This document shows positions 25,876-35,625 of a stretch of DNA of 64,000 nt, piece after piece. Every line of letters starts with the position of its first letter. Position 1 is the first letter of the stretch. This DNA comes from Candidatus Coprovivens excrementavium (GTDB lineage Bacteria; Bacillota_I; Bacilli_A; RF39; UBA660). Under the pieces are notes generated by a model, which saw only the letters and a program-made list of their open reading frames with translations, did not search any database and was not told the origin of the DNA. Location: assembly GCA_944363975.1 (NCBI GenBank), contig CALVVU010000004.1, positions 1 to 64,000 on the forward strand. The letters run 5' to 3'. The position numbers and the translations under genes were made by a program.

Positions 25876-28800
25876 TTATTCATCACCCTCATCGTTGTTA
25901 GGTTTATAAGTAATTTGTTTTATTAAGTGTTTTCTTCCATTTTCTGCCACAAAACAATATTCTGGATTATTAACCATTCTGTCTTCAGAAGACAAGTTAT
26001 TAAAATTAATAATAGTTTGTGTTCCGACATCTTTACCAAGCCAAATACCATAATCTGGTTTTACAATAGAAATATACCAATCTTCTATCTTTAAAATATT
26101 TAATTCTTCATATGTATCAACAAAAATAAAATTAATTTTTTGATTTTTCATTGTATCCTTGAAGAACTGATTAACGAATGGCATATTTTTTGGATCAACG
26201 TTAGACTTTAATTTACCAATGCCGGTAATAATATAAATTGTATTTTTCTCAAGATTGTTCGACTCTTCTATAATTTTACCGAAAGTATCATTAAAGTTAC
26301 TTTGATAGCAAGTTAGTCCGATAGTTAAAATATCAAAATAACCACTAAAATCAATAATCTTAATATCATAATCATACTTTTCCAGTATTTTCAACTCAAG
26401 TACAAGCGCATTCAAGAAATTCAAGTGTTCTTTAAAGTCAATAGCAGAAATTAAATTAACTTTATGAACTCTAAAATTAAAATAAAATTTTTCCTTATTA
26501 TCTGTATTATATCCCAAAGGAATTTTGTCCAATGTTGTTATCTCATCTAAGAAATTTTCTACATTTACAACTTTAGGTATTGATGGAATTCGCTGTAATG
26601 AAACATCCTTATATTTTTGATTTAAAGTATCAGCCGTATTTTTTATAATAAGGTTTAATTCATTTCTAGTATAAATTAATGCAGATTGAAATTCTAAAAC
26701 TTCTTTTCCATATTCTATTAAACCACGTCCTTTAAATCCAGCAGGTTCTAGATTTCTTGGATAATTTGCCAAAATTGAAAAATAATCATCTTTATTTGAA
26801 ACAGAAAGTGAAATATGATTTGTAAAGAATTCTCTTACTTTCGCTCTTAAAGTATTAACTCCTATACAAGAAACTATAAATACAACTCCATATTTAGCAC
26901 CATCTCTATATAATGGAACTATAAGTTCAGCTATTTTACTAAGATTTTCTGTAAAAATATCTAGATTATTAATTATAACAACTAATAAAGGTAACTTTTT
27001 ATCAGTATTCATCTCATTATAAGATTCGAAGTTGCCTCCAAAATCGGTTGTTAAATCTTTTCTTTTATTAATTTCACGTTCAGCCATTGCCATTAAATCA
27101 ATAATTTTGTCTCCATCATCTAAAGTGCAAACATCACCAACCTGAGGATAATGAAGAAAAGAACGTAAAGTACCAGCACCCATATCGACTATATATATAT
27201 TTACCTCATCAGGAGAATGAGTTATACAGGTAGAATAAACAATAGTAGAAATTAAGTCCTCCTTACCGGAGCCATTTTTTCCATAAATATATGTATTACC
27301 TTTATTCAGATTAAGTGTAAGTAAACCTTGCATTTGTTTTTTAGGATTATCGTATTCACCTATAATTGGGCATATTTTGAAAGGAGTAGGTGAATAATTA
27401 TATTTTTTAGTTAAATTACCCAAATATATTTGCTCAGGAATAGGATCAAGCCATAATCTTTTTGGTAAATAATTTTCTTTCTTTGACCAATTACATAATG
27501 TTTTAACAATATTAGTTAATTGATCACCCAAATCTTCAACATTTTCTTTAATAACTAAATCATTAATATTTTTTATAGTTGATCCAACATTATTTATAAA
27601 AGTAATAGAATTATCAACTTTTTTTAAAGAGTGGTCTGATGGTATATATTTAGCTCCTGACCACCCAGATTGACCAATATCAAAGTACTCGTCATATCCT
27701 ACTTGTAAATAAAATCTACCAGCTTCTTTTATAGAAGCTGCATCAGGTCTTTTCAACATTTCATTACTATCACTTGCTGTTTGAACTTTTAAACATATTT
27801 TAAATTTAGAGTTTGCCCAAATCTGGTCATTAACAACACCAGTTGGTTTTTGTGTTGCTAAAATAAGGTGTACACCCAAAGAACGTCCAATACGAGCCGT
27901 TGAAATAAGCTCATTCATGAATTCAGGTTGTTGAGATTTTAATTCGGCGAACTCATCACTTATAATAAACAAATGAGAAATAGGTTCTTTAACGATTCCT
28001 TCACGGTAATATTTTTGATATTTATAAATATCTAATGTACTTTCACCAGTAACGTCTCGAGCATCCATAAATACCTGTTCGCGTCTTTTTAATTCCGAAT
28101 TAATTGAAACTAAACTTCGCTTCATAGAGGCAGTATCTAAATTAGTAATAGTCCCAGCAATGTGTGGAATAGAATATCCTTTTTCTCTATTTTCAAATGC
28201 ACCAGCCAATCCTCCACCTTTATAGTCAATTAAAACAAATTGAACTTCATCAGGATGGAAATTGACAGCTAAAGATAAAATATATGTAATAATAAATTCA
28301 GATTTACCAGAACCAGTAGAACCAGCAATTAATCCGTGTGGTCCATGAGCTTTTTCGTGCAAATCTAACATAAAATCTTCACCGTTCGCATGAACTCCTA
28401 TAGGAACAGCTAAACTTATCGTAGGATCGTTAATTTTCCAACGATTGATGATATTTAACTGTTCAATTCTAGAAACTTTAAAAATATCTAAAAACGAAAG
28501 AGAAGTAGGCAAAGAAGATTGAGTATCATTAGATAAAATAGGAATATTCATTAATTTTGAACATATGTAAGAAACATTTACGTTTTTCAAATATTCGGGT
28601 ATAAATGTAATTTGTGAATTAATTGTTTTTTCCATAACACAGCCATCTTTTTCAGATAAAGCTATAAAAGTATTACATCTTTTTGGTAATTTATTCATTG
28701 TTTTATTAAGAAAAACAATGCTAAAGCCTAAATTTTCTGATAAAGATAACAAATCTGATATAATAGGTAGACTCTTTGACAAGAAAATATCATTTATAAA

Positions 28801-30483
28801 TATTATATAATAATTATCAAAACCTCTATATAATGTAGAATCTTCAACTATCTCACTATTTTCATCTATTTTTTCTTTTTCCTTCCTAGATTTTAAAATC
28901 TCTTCCAAATTAGAGGATAGAACTTTCATTTCATCATAAGAATTAGCATAATATCTTACGGTTTTATCATCATTAAATGAATGAGGCAAATATTTAACAT
29001 AGTCCCAATCATAATCATCGGCTTCATTATTAATAAAGAAAATCATTTTCAACTCTTGAGAACTATGTAAAGTAGCTAGTTGAATAATAACTGATTGCAA
29101 AAAGTATTCACTATAAGGAACATTTAAAAGTATTGCGGAAACACGATTCTTTTTAAAATCAAAAGTAACAGGGACATTTTCTAATGTTTTACTATTGTCA
29201 ACAATTTGATAAATATAATCAAGCAAGAAATCTTCATCTAATGTGAAATGCTCTTGAGGAGCGTTAATCTCCAATAATGTAGGCACATTACCAATACCTA
29301 ACCTCACCACTAAAAAATCTTCATCGCGAATTTCGCGATTCCATAACACACTAAAGTTTCCATTAACTAAGTTAATACAATTATCAATTTTTAAATTCGA
29401 ATCTTTCATAATTTGAGCTTGTTTAACCATGATTTTATGAATATGTTCATTACAATTATTCAAATATTTAGTATATTTTTCAATTCTATATTTTTCTCTT
29501 TTTTTAGCACGTCTTTTTTGAATAAAAGCAACAATTCTAGGAATAAGTAGACTTCCGAACAACATAGAAACACACATTATTGCGGAAGTAACAATTGTTA
29601 CGGTTTTAGCTTTATTTTGAATATTATTAATAAGATTTATAACAGCGATAAAAGAAGAAGATAACATAGTAAAACTAGCACCAAATGTCATCAAAAAAGA
29701 ATTGTTATCAGTATCCTGTTTTGGAGGAGGAGGATCAATTTCAAAAGTTTCAGTATGAACAAATTCTTTTAAACTAGGTTTATGAAAAAAATAATCATCT
29801 GGATGATATAATTCGAAAGTTTGTTCCTCGTCACTTACAGGATTAAATATCGTGTTATCATAATTGGTATTTGAGTATTTACTTAAGACAAATAAGTTAA
29901 TTGATATTTGATTTTGATAAGTACATATTCTTAAAAACTTATTCATCCAAATGATTTTTAAACCATTTATAAAGATTACATCTCCTGTTGCTAAAGGAAC
30001 AGAATATTTAACAATCTTATCATTAACATATAAAGGAGTCTTTCCAGTTACGTTATTTATATACCATTTATTTTCGACGGAATTTATTTCAGCAAAAACT
30101 GCCTTCTGAGAAATATTGTTAAAAATAATAGCTGAATCATTTGTACTTCCGATTGCAATTTTATTAGAATTAGCAGAGGCATCATAATATTCAGTAGATA
30201 TAGTAGGAATACACCATAAACTCAAATATTCTTCAGTATTAAAAAGGTAAATCGCAACATGCAAATAGTCTTCCAAAACAATTTCATCTGTCGTGTTTCC
30301 ATTAATAAAGATATTAAAAGAGTCGCTACTTTTTAAAACCCATTTATCGTTAATAGCTTCAAAATCGAAATTTTTGTATTGATTGGAATCAATGGGTTTA
30401 TATTTCATTGTAAAAATCCCATCTACTTCATCAGGCAATGTTAATTTCGTGATTTTCTCTTCATCCAATAATAAAACTCGCAT
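25876..30483 (-). CDS. essC: EssC-type FtsK/SpoIIIE ATPase of type VII secretion
   Basis: 1535 residues from ATG 30483, chosen because GGTGGTG lies 6 bases upstream. Order: an N-terminal FHA-like region (1-230), two membrane helices (about 265-330), then ATPase domains. The first has a full P-loop GSTGSGKSEF near 717, VLIDYKGGGLA and Walker B FIISDEFAEL. The second has GKNGSGKEDL near 1067, where the Ser/Thr after Lys is Glu and the Walker B reads IINNLDIF. The third (about 1320-1535) has no P-loop. EssC is the membrane motor that recognises and exports WXG100 substrates. EsaA, EssA and EssB were not found in the window. It is co-transcribed with esaB and convergent with the substrate operon. 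Confidence 0.92.
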   Translation of the reverse strand: MRVLLLDEEKITKLTLPDEVDGIFTMKYKPIDSNQYKNFDFEAINDKWVLKSSDSFNIFINGNTTDEIVLEDYLHVAIYLFNTEEYLSLWCIPTISTEYYDASANSNKIAIGSTNDSAIIFNNISQKAVFAEINSVENKWYINNVTGKTPLYVNDKIVKYSVPLATGDVIFINGLKIIWMNKFLRICTYQNQISINLFVLSKYSNTNYDNTIFNPVSDEEQTFELYHPDDYFFHKPSLKEFVHTETFEIDPPPPKQDTDNNSFLMTFGASFTMLSSSFIAVINLINNIQNKAKTVTIVTSAIMCVSMLFGSLLIPRIVAFIQKRRAKKREKYRIEKYTKYLNNCNEHIHKIMVKQAQIMKDSNLKIDNCINLVNGNFSVLWNREIRDEDFLVVRLGIGNVPTLLEINAPQEHFTLDEDFLLDYIYQIVDNSKTLENVPVTFDFKKNRVSAILLNVPYSEYFLQSVIIQLATLHSSQELKMIFFINNEADDYDWDYVKYLPHSFNDDKTVRYYANSYDEMKVLSSNLEEILKSRKEKEKIDENSEIVEDSTLYRGFDNYYIIFINDIFLSKSLPIISDLLSLSENLGFSIVFLNKTMNKLPKRCNTFIALSEKDGCVMEKTINSQITFIPEYLKNVNVSYICSKLMNIPILSNDTQSSLPTSLSFLDIFKVSRIEQLNIINRWKINDPTISLAVPIGVHANGEDFMLDLHEKAHGPHGLIAGSTGSGKSEFIITYILSLAVNFHPDEVQFVLIDYKGGGLAGAFENREKGYSIPHIAGTITNLDTASMKRSLVSINSELKRREQVFMDARDVTGESTLDIYKYQKYYREGIVKEPISHLFIISDEFAELKSQQPEFMNELISTARIGRSLGVHLILATQKPTGVVNDQIWANSKFKICLKVQTASDSNEMLKRPDAASIKEAGRFYLQVGYDEYFDIGQSGWSGAKYIPSDHSLKKVDNSITFINNVGSTIKNINDLVIKENVEDLGDQLTNIVKTLCNWSKKENYLPKRLWLDPIPEQIYLGNLTKKYNYSPTPFKICPIIGEYDNPKKQMQGLLTLNLNKGNTYIYGKNGSGKEDLISTIVYSTCITHSPDEVNIYIVDMGAGTLRSFLHYPQVGDVCTLDDGDKIIDLMAMAEREINKRKDLTTDFGGNFESYNEMNTDKKLPLLVVIINNLDIFTENLSKIAELIVPLYRDGAKYGVVFIVSCIGVNTLRAKVREFFTNHISLSVSNKDDYFSILANYPRNLEPAGFKGRGLIEYGKEVLEFQSALIYTRNELNLIIKNTADTLNQKYKDVSLQRIPSIPKVVNVENFLDEITTLDKIPLGYNTDNKEKFYFNFRVHKVNLISAIDFKEHLNFLNALVLELKILEKYDYDIKIIDFSGYFDILTIGLTCYQSNFNDTFGKIIEESNNLEKNTIYIITGIGKLKSNVDPKNMPFVNQFFKDTMKNQKINFIFVDTYEELNILKIEDWYISIVKPDYGIWLGKDVGTQTIINFNNLSSEDRMVNNPEYCFVAENGRKHLIKQITYKPNNDEGDE

Positions 30484-30552
30484 CGCACACACCACCATCT
30501 TATATTGTATTATCCTATAACATTATATCATATAAAATCATAAAGCGAAAAC

Positions 30553-30585
30553 AAAAAAAGTGTTTTTAAGCAAAGATAAAAACAC
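30553..30585 (-). terminator. Terminator on the minus strand upstream of essC
   Basis: gtgttttta and taaaaacac (30560-30568, 30577-30585) form a perfect 9-base stem, with seven T following on the minus strand. No minus-strand gene is seen to its right, so it either shields essC from stray transcription or ends an unseen short RNA. Confidence 0.6.
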
Positions 30586-30662
30586 CGTATTTACACCAAA
30601 AATACTTAATATTGGTCAAAAAAGCTAAATAATATAGTATAATTAAATTAGGTGATTAAACG

Positions 30663-31748
30663 ATGAAAATGATTGTTTCTGCTGGTGGAACTGGAGGCCA
30701 TATATATCCAGCACTTGCTATTATCAATAAATTCAAAGAAAAAGAAAAAAATCTTGATATTTTATATATTGGAACTCATAATCGTATGGAAAAAGATCTT
30801 ATTCCAAAAAGAGGAATAAAATATGAAGCACTTGAAATTTATGGTTTTTCCAAACGTGATATCTGGCTAGATATTAAAAATATTTTTCTTATATCTAAAG
30901 CCAAAAAGAAATGTTTAAAAATCATGCGTGAATTTAAGCCAGATATTGTTTTAGGTATTGGTGGCTATGTAACATACCCCGTTATATGGGCTGCTCATAA
31001 ATTAGGGATAAAAACATTTATTCATGAACAAAACTCTATACCTGGCAAATCAAATTTACTATTACAAAATAAAGCTGATTTAATTGGTGTCTCATTTGCT
31101 GAAACCGCTTCCTTATTTACTAAAGCTAAAGATAAGGTTTTTTATAGTGGCAATCCGTGTGGGGAAAATGCTTTAAATACTAAGGCAATGCCTAAAGAGC
31201 AACTAGGTTTAAATCCTAACAAAAAACTAGTTGTCATAGTTGCTGGTTCACTAGGCTCAGCAACAATTAATCAAAAAATGCTTGACTACTTAAAAAAAGC
31301 AGCCAATGAAGATTATGAAGTTTTATATATAACAGGAAAATCATTATACGAAGATTTTACTAAAGAACATAAATTTGCATCAAATATAAAAGTTTTGCCT
31401 TATCTTGATAATCTTCCGGCTTTATTAAAAAACACTGATTTAATTGTTACTAGAGCTGGAGCATCTACAATGAGTGAAATCCTTTCACTTAACTTACCTG
31501 CTATCTTTATTCCATCTCCATATGTTGCCAACAATCATCAATATTACAATGCTTTAGAGATAAAAAATAATGGTGGTGGAGAGATAATCGAAGAAAAAGA
31601 TTTGACATCAGACATCCTTTCTAATAAAATTAATGAAGTGCTAAATAATCACGATCTATATAACAACATGAAAAAAAATTTAAAAAAGATGAGCATGAAT
31701 AATAGTAGTGACTTAATATATGAAAAAATAAAGGATTTGATAAAATGA
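30663..31748 (+). CDS. murG: UDP-GlcNAc:lipid I N-acetylglucosaminyltransferase
   Basis: 361 residues, typical length. The glycine loop is SAGGTGGHIYPALAI at the start, with HEQNSIPGKSN in the acceptor region and RAGASTMSEI in the UDP-GlcNAc-binding C-terminal domain. MurG adds GlcNAc to lipid I on the inner membrane face to give lipid II. It overlaps murB by 4 bases (ATGA) and heads a murG-murB-ftsQ-queH run. The ribosome site is AGGTGAT. Confidence 0.97.
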   Translation: MKMIVSAGGTGGHIYPALAIINKFKEKEKNLDILYIGTHNRMEKDLIPKRGIKYEALEIYGFSKRDIWLDIKNIFLISKAKKKCLKIMREFKPDIVLGIGGYVTYPVIWAAHKLGIKTFIHEQNSIPGKSNLLLQNKADLIGVSFAETASLFTKAKDKVFYSGNPCGENALNTKAMPKEQLGLNPNKKLVVIVAGSLGSATINQKMLDYLKKAANEDYEVLYITGKSLYEDFTKEHKFASNIKVLPYLDNLPALLKNTDLIVTRAGASTMSEILSLNLPAIFIPSPYVANNHQYYNALEIKNNGGGEIIEEKDLTSDILSNKINEVLNNHDLYNNMKKNLKKMSMNNSSDLIYEKIKDLIK

Positions 31749-32641
31749 TAAATGAACTAAAACAATACGGAAGTGTTGAAGAAAATGCTTCCTTAAAAAA
31801 TTTAAATACGTATCATATCGCGGGAAAAGCAAAGTATCTTGTGTCTCCAAACTCAATTAATGATTTAATTCAAATTATCAAAATAATAAAAGAAAATGAC
31901 CTCCAATATTTTGTATTAGGTAATGGGTCTAATATCGTTTTAAACGACCGAGAATATAATGGAGTAATAATTAGATTAAACCAATTAAATGGGATTGAAA
32001 TTCATCCTCAATTAAATATGGCTTATGCTGAAGCGGGTGCTATGTTACCAAAACTTGTTCAAGAAGCTGTTAATAATTCTTTGATGGGCTTAGAGTTTGC
32101 TGCTGGTATACCTGGAACAATTGGTGGATCAATTTATGGTAATGCAGGAGCATATAACTCATGTATCCTTGATTATGTAACATCAGTTACCGTTTTAGAC
32201 GAAGATCTAAACGTTAAAGTAATTGAGCATGAAAACATAACTTACTCTTATCGAACATCAATGTTCAAAGAAGAAAAAAAATATATTATTTTAGCAGCTA
32301 AATTTTTCTTAAAAGAAGGTGACCAAAGTAACTCACTAAATATTATTGAAGATCGCCGTCAGAGAAGAATAGCATCTCAACCTTTAGAATATCCATCAGC
32401 AGGATCAGTATTCCGTAATCCAGAAGGCGATTTTGCCGGTCGTTTAATTGAATCGTGCGATTTAAAAGGTTATCGCATCGGTGGAGCCGAAGTATCATCA
32501 AAACATGCGAATTTTATTATTAATGTTAATAATGCAACTGGAAAAGATATATACACTTTAATAAAACATGTTCATGATACTGTATTAGAAAAAACAAATG
32601 TTGATTTACATATTGAACAAGAATTTATAGATTGGGAGTAA
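31745..32641 (+). CDS. murB: UDP-N-acetylenolpyruvoylglucosamine reductase
   Basis: 298 residues, cytoplasmic FAD enzyme that makes UDP-MurNAc. FAD-binding LGNGSNIVL, GIPGTIGGSIYGNAGAY, the YSYRTSMF block and the catalytic serine region PSAGSVFRNP are all present, as is the C-terminal KHANFIIN. It is translationally coupled to murG by a 4-base overlap. Order and motifs make this certain. Confidence 0.97.
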   Translation: MINELKQYGSVEENASLKNLNTYHIAGKAKYLVSPNSINDLIQIIKIIKENDLQYFVLGNGSNIVLNDREYNGVIIRLNQLNGIEIHPQLNMAYAEAGAMLPKLVQEAVNNSLMGLEFAAGIPGTIGGSIYGNAGAYNSCILDYVTSVTVLDEDLNVKVIEHENITYSYRTSMFKEEKKYIILAAKFFLKEGDQSNSLNIIEDRRQRRIASQPLEYPSAGSVFRNPEGDFAGRLIESCDLKGYRIGGAEVSSKHANFIINVNNATGKDIYTLIKHVHDTVLEKTNVDLHIEQEFIDWE

Positions 32642-32645
32642 TAAT

Positions 32646-33443
32646 ATGAATAAAAAGAGGACAATAAAGCCACATAAAAAGAAGTTAAAACTAAGAATAA
32701 ACGTGGTAGTAAAATTATTACTATCTCTTCTTATTATTGCCCTTTTTTCCTATTACTTTTTAAATTTAAAAATAAAAAATATTGTTATTAAAGGAACAAC
32801 TAATATTAAAGATGTAACTATTATTGAAAAAGCTAATATCAAAGACTATCCACCAATTTATCGTTTAAATATAAAAAAAACAAAAGAACAATTAGAACAA
32901 ATTCCACTAGTTGATTCTGTTAAAATAAAAAGAAATATCTTTGGTAAATTAACAATTGAAATAAATGAAGAAAAGATTCTTTTCTTCTATAAATATAATA
33001 ATAAATATATTACTAATAAAGGTAATTCTATTTCAGATAGTGAAGATTATTATGGTTATCCAACTTTGATTAATTTTACTCCTGATACAGTATTTGATAA
33101 TCTAGTTAAAGGATTAAATAAAATTGATTATAACGTAGTCAAGATGATAAGTGAAATCGAATATACGCCATATAAAGCTAGTGATGGAACAATCGTCGAT
33201 AATAACTTATTCACTTTAATAATGAATGATACCAACACCGTGTATATAGATACTGTTAATATTAAAAACTTAAATAAATATCCAACAATTTATGCGTCTT
33301 CTAACATGGATGCCGAACGTGGTGTTTTATACTTAGATACAATAAATGATGATCGTATATATTTCAAAAGCTATAGTACAATTGCTAAAGAAGAGGCAGC
33401 CGGTGAATCTGCTGATAAAGAAGCTCAAAAAGAACAAGAGTAG
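32646..33443 (+). CDS. ftsQ: Cell division protein FtsQ/DivIB
   Basis: 265 residues: a very basic cytosolic start, one membrane helix (about residues 20-42), then an outside POTRA-like domain beginning KIKNIVIKGTTNI and a beta domain with IEINEEKILFFYKYN. The C-terminus is a Glu/Lys tail. DivIB/FtsQ links the divisome to septal wall synthesis. It starts 5 bases after murB, as in many Bacillota division clusters. Confidence 0.88.
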   Translation: MNKKRTIKPHKKKLKLRINVVVKLLLSLLIIALFSYYFLNLKIKNIVIKGTTNIKDVTIIEKANIKDYPPIYRLNIKKTKEQLEQIPLVDSVKIKRNIFGKLTIEINEEKILFFYKYNNKYITNKGNSISDSEDYYGYPTLINFTPDTVFDNLVKGLNKIDYNVVKMISEIEYTPYKASDGTIVDNNLFTLIMNDTNTVYIDTVNIKNLNKYPTIYASSNMDAERGVLYLDTINDDRIYFKSYSTIAKEEAAGESADKEAQKEQE

Positions 33444-33453
33444 GGGGATTAAG

Positions 33454-34101
33454 ATGAACTACAATAAACTAATGGAAGAAGAAATTTCTAAAATAAAGAA
33501 AACATCTACTATTCCAAATCTATTACTCCATAGTTGCTGTGCTCCATGTTCATCACACGTAATAGATCTTTTATCTCCATATTTTAATATTACAATATTA
33601 TATTACAACCCTAATATTGAACCATATGAGGAGTATTTAAAACGCAAAGACGAAGAGATAAAGTTTATTAAAGAATATCCTAATACAAATAATTTAAATA
33701 TTATTGATTGTGACTATGATAATAACTTATACCATCAAACAATTAAGGGTTTAGAACACGAAAAAGAAGGCGGTGCACGTTGTATAAAATGTTATTATCT
33801 CCGCCTCGAAAAAACTGCTCAAATAGCTAAAGAAAAAAAATTTGATTACTTTGCTACTACTTTAACCGTCAGTCCTTTAAAAAATAGTTCAAAACTAAAT
33901 GAGATAGGTTCTAAATTAAGTATTATCTATAATATCAAATATTTATATTCTGATTTTAAAAAGAAAGAAGGATATAAACATAGTATAGAATTATCAAAAC
34001 AATACAATCTTTATCGTCAAGATTACTGTGGCTGCATTTACTCTTTTAAGCAAAGAGAATATGAAAAAAGTCTTAAAGAAAATAAAACTGCTAATAACTA
34101 G
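33454..34101 (+). CDS. queH: Epoxyqueuosine reductase QueH
   Basis: 215 residues from ATG 33454, directly after GTAGGGGG; an open frame extends upstream inside ftsQ but has no ribosome site. Cysteine motifs are HSCCAPCSSH, RCIKCYYLR and DYCGCIYS, the iron-sulphur and metal ligands of QueH (DUF208). It reduces epoxyqueuosine to queuosine in tRNA. It overlaps nothing but is 10 bases from ftsQ, so is probably in the same transcript. A terminator follows. Confidence 0.92.
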   Translation: MNYNKLMEEEISKIKKTSTIPNLLLHSCCAPCSSHVIDLLSPYFNITILYYNPNIEPYEEYLKRKDEEIKFIKEYPNTNNLNIIDCDYDNNLYHQTIKGLEHEKEGGARCIKCYYLRLEKTAQIAKEKKFDYFATTLTVSPLKNSSKLNEIGSKLSIIYNIKYLYSDFKKKEGYKHSIELSKQYNLYRQDYCGCIYSFKQREYEKSLKENKTANN

Positions 34102-34110
34102 CAGTTTTTT
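34084..34110 (+). terminator. Rho-independent terminator after queH
   Basis: aaaactgct and agcagtttt, 9-base stem with 7-base loop, then T run. It may also serve the convergent minus-strand gene. Confidence 0.8.
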
Positions 34111-34816
34111 ATTGTTTCTTTAATTTTAAATAAGTACGATAATCATCAGTTAAATCAGGAGTATTAAACGATTTATTATTAATTCCCATTATTCTTAAAT
34201 TATCTATTATAGTAGAAACATCTATATCTTTTAATTCTTCCTTATAAATTACACCTAAACCGTATATATATTTTATAATATCTAAACATTTCATATAATC
34301 AAAATTATCGAAATATATAACTTGTGTTAATTCTTTTTTTAGTTTCTTTAATTCTAACTTATGTCCTTTATCATATCCATCATACTTAAATTCACTTTTT
34401 ATTAATGTTTTATTATTTTTATCAACTAAACGATACTCTGAAGCTGATAGGAATGCCAACATAGTATTAGATATTAATTCTGATTGTAAATATTTAACTC
34501 TTTGTGGTGCTTTACTACTTACTTTAGTTGCTATAATTGGATTACAACTCCTTAAACTTAGTCCTAAGCAAATAGCTTGATCAAATAAATCTACCATATC
34601 AACTGGAATTTCTTTTATTAAAGCACATTTCTCAACAAAACTTAAATATTTACTATATAATACATCAGCAAAATCTCGCGCTGTATTAGTAACAATGTTA
34701 TATTTTCTAAAATCTTCTAAAGTAAATTGATTAATTATTTGTACAAAAGCATAATGAAAGGCCAATAATATTTTCTTTTGTTCTTTCTCGTTATGTGATG
34801 ATTTTCCTATTGTCAT
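34109..34816 (-). CDS. Hypothetical protein, 235 residues
   Basis: No family recognised. Soluble, mostly helical, with no signal peptide. Two neighbouring features are a central SKAPQRVKYLQ segment and several paired tyrosines. The start has AAGGGGGAT upstream. It lies 87 bases downstream of gatD on the same strand and may be the last gene of the murT-gatD operon, but nothing in the sequence ties it to cell-wall work. Confidence 0.65.
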   Translation of the reverse strand: MTIGKSSHNEKEQKKILLAFHYAFVQIINQFTLEDFRKYNIVTNTARDFADVLYSKYLSFVEKCALIKEIPVDMVDLFDQAICLGLSLRSCNPIIATKVSSKAPQRVKYLQSELISNTMLAFLSASEYRLVDKNNKTLIKSEFKYDGYDKGHKLELKKLKKELTQVIYFDNFDYMKCLDIIKYIYGLGVIYKEELKDIDVSTIIDNLRIMGINNKSFNTPDLTDDYRTYLKLKKQ

Positions 34817-34902
34817 AAAATCCCCCTTAATAATTTCTTGGAAAAACTATCATAAAACTTTTATCTAAATTTGTAAAGAACAAACCTTAAAATATAAAAA
34901 TT

Positions 34903-35625
34903 TTAAATCTCATCTATATCAAAATTTTTTAAATATTCATGATAAGCTCTGTAACTAACATCATTAGCCATTTCTTTATATGGAATATCTAAATATTTAC
35001 ATATTTCCTCAACTAAATAATCAGTTAAATAAGGATTTCTAACTAAGATAGGTCCTAATAAATAAGTTCCCCAAAAATGCTTTTTTAAAATTCCTTCCTT
35101 TTTATCATTAGGTTTATATCCTGTACCTTTTACAATGTCAAATAAGGGTTTTTCATATCCGTTAATAACCGAATTACGATTTTGGAATCCAATCACCTTA
35201 TAATCTATAAAAGGTACTCTATAAAATTGTTCTCCTACTATTCTAAAATCTTCTTCTTTAACTGAGTAATCAAAAACGTTTAATGTTTCAATAATTTCAC
35301 CATTTAATTCTTCAATATGTTTTCCAAATAAATCAATTGAATTTCCTGTTATTAAGAAAAACTTACCCTTATCAATAGCCTCTCTTATATCGTCTTTATA
35401 CTTGATAATATCTTGTAGAACTATCTTTTTATTGTCTTCGCTACCTGTTCCCATATAATAAAAATCATACTCATTAAAATCAATCTTATCATCGACTGTC
35501 AAAAAATAAAGTGTAACATCAAAGCCTTGTTTTTCTAATTTATCTACTAAATAACGAACATTTCCATTTTCACCATATAAATTCATTAAGTCATAGTATA
35601 AATGAGCAATTTTAATTTTCTTCAT
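34903..35625 (-). CDS. gatD: GatD-like glutaminase subunit of lipid II amidation, catalytic residues missing
   Basis: 240 residues from ATG 35625, 9 bases after GAGG; it starts inside the end of murT. The opening MKKIKIAHLYYDLMNLYG is the GatD signature (usual form AHLYPDLMNIYGDRGN). GatD is a class I glutamine amidotransferase that feeds ammonia to MurT. In known GatD the nucleophile Cys lies in an ICGGYQ loop. Here the loop is LITGNSIDLFG, with Gly94 at the Cys position. The histidine of GTYLHGP is also changed: the copy reads GTYLLGPIL. Both catalytic residues are therefore absent, although the fold signatures remain. It may work as a structural partner of MurT using free ammonia, or have another role. 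Confidence 0.8.
   Translation of the reverse strand: MKKIKIAHLYYDLMNLYGENGNVRYLVDKLEKQGFDVTLYFLTVDDKIDFNEYDFYYMGTGSEDNKKIVLQDIIKYKDDIREAIDKGKFFLITGNSIDLFGKHIEELNGEIIETLNVFDYSVKEEDFRIVGEQFYRVPFIDYKVIGFQNRNSVINGYEKPLFDIVKGTGYKPNDKKEGILKKHFWGTYLLGPILVRNPYLTDYLVEEICKYLDIPYKEMANDVSYRAYHEYLKNFDIDEI

Noticed and set aside
33346-33453. N-terminal extension of QueH into ftsQ
   Set aside because: The extension is in another frame of ftsQ with no ribosome site, while ATG 33454 has a strong one and matches the family length.
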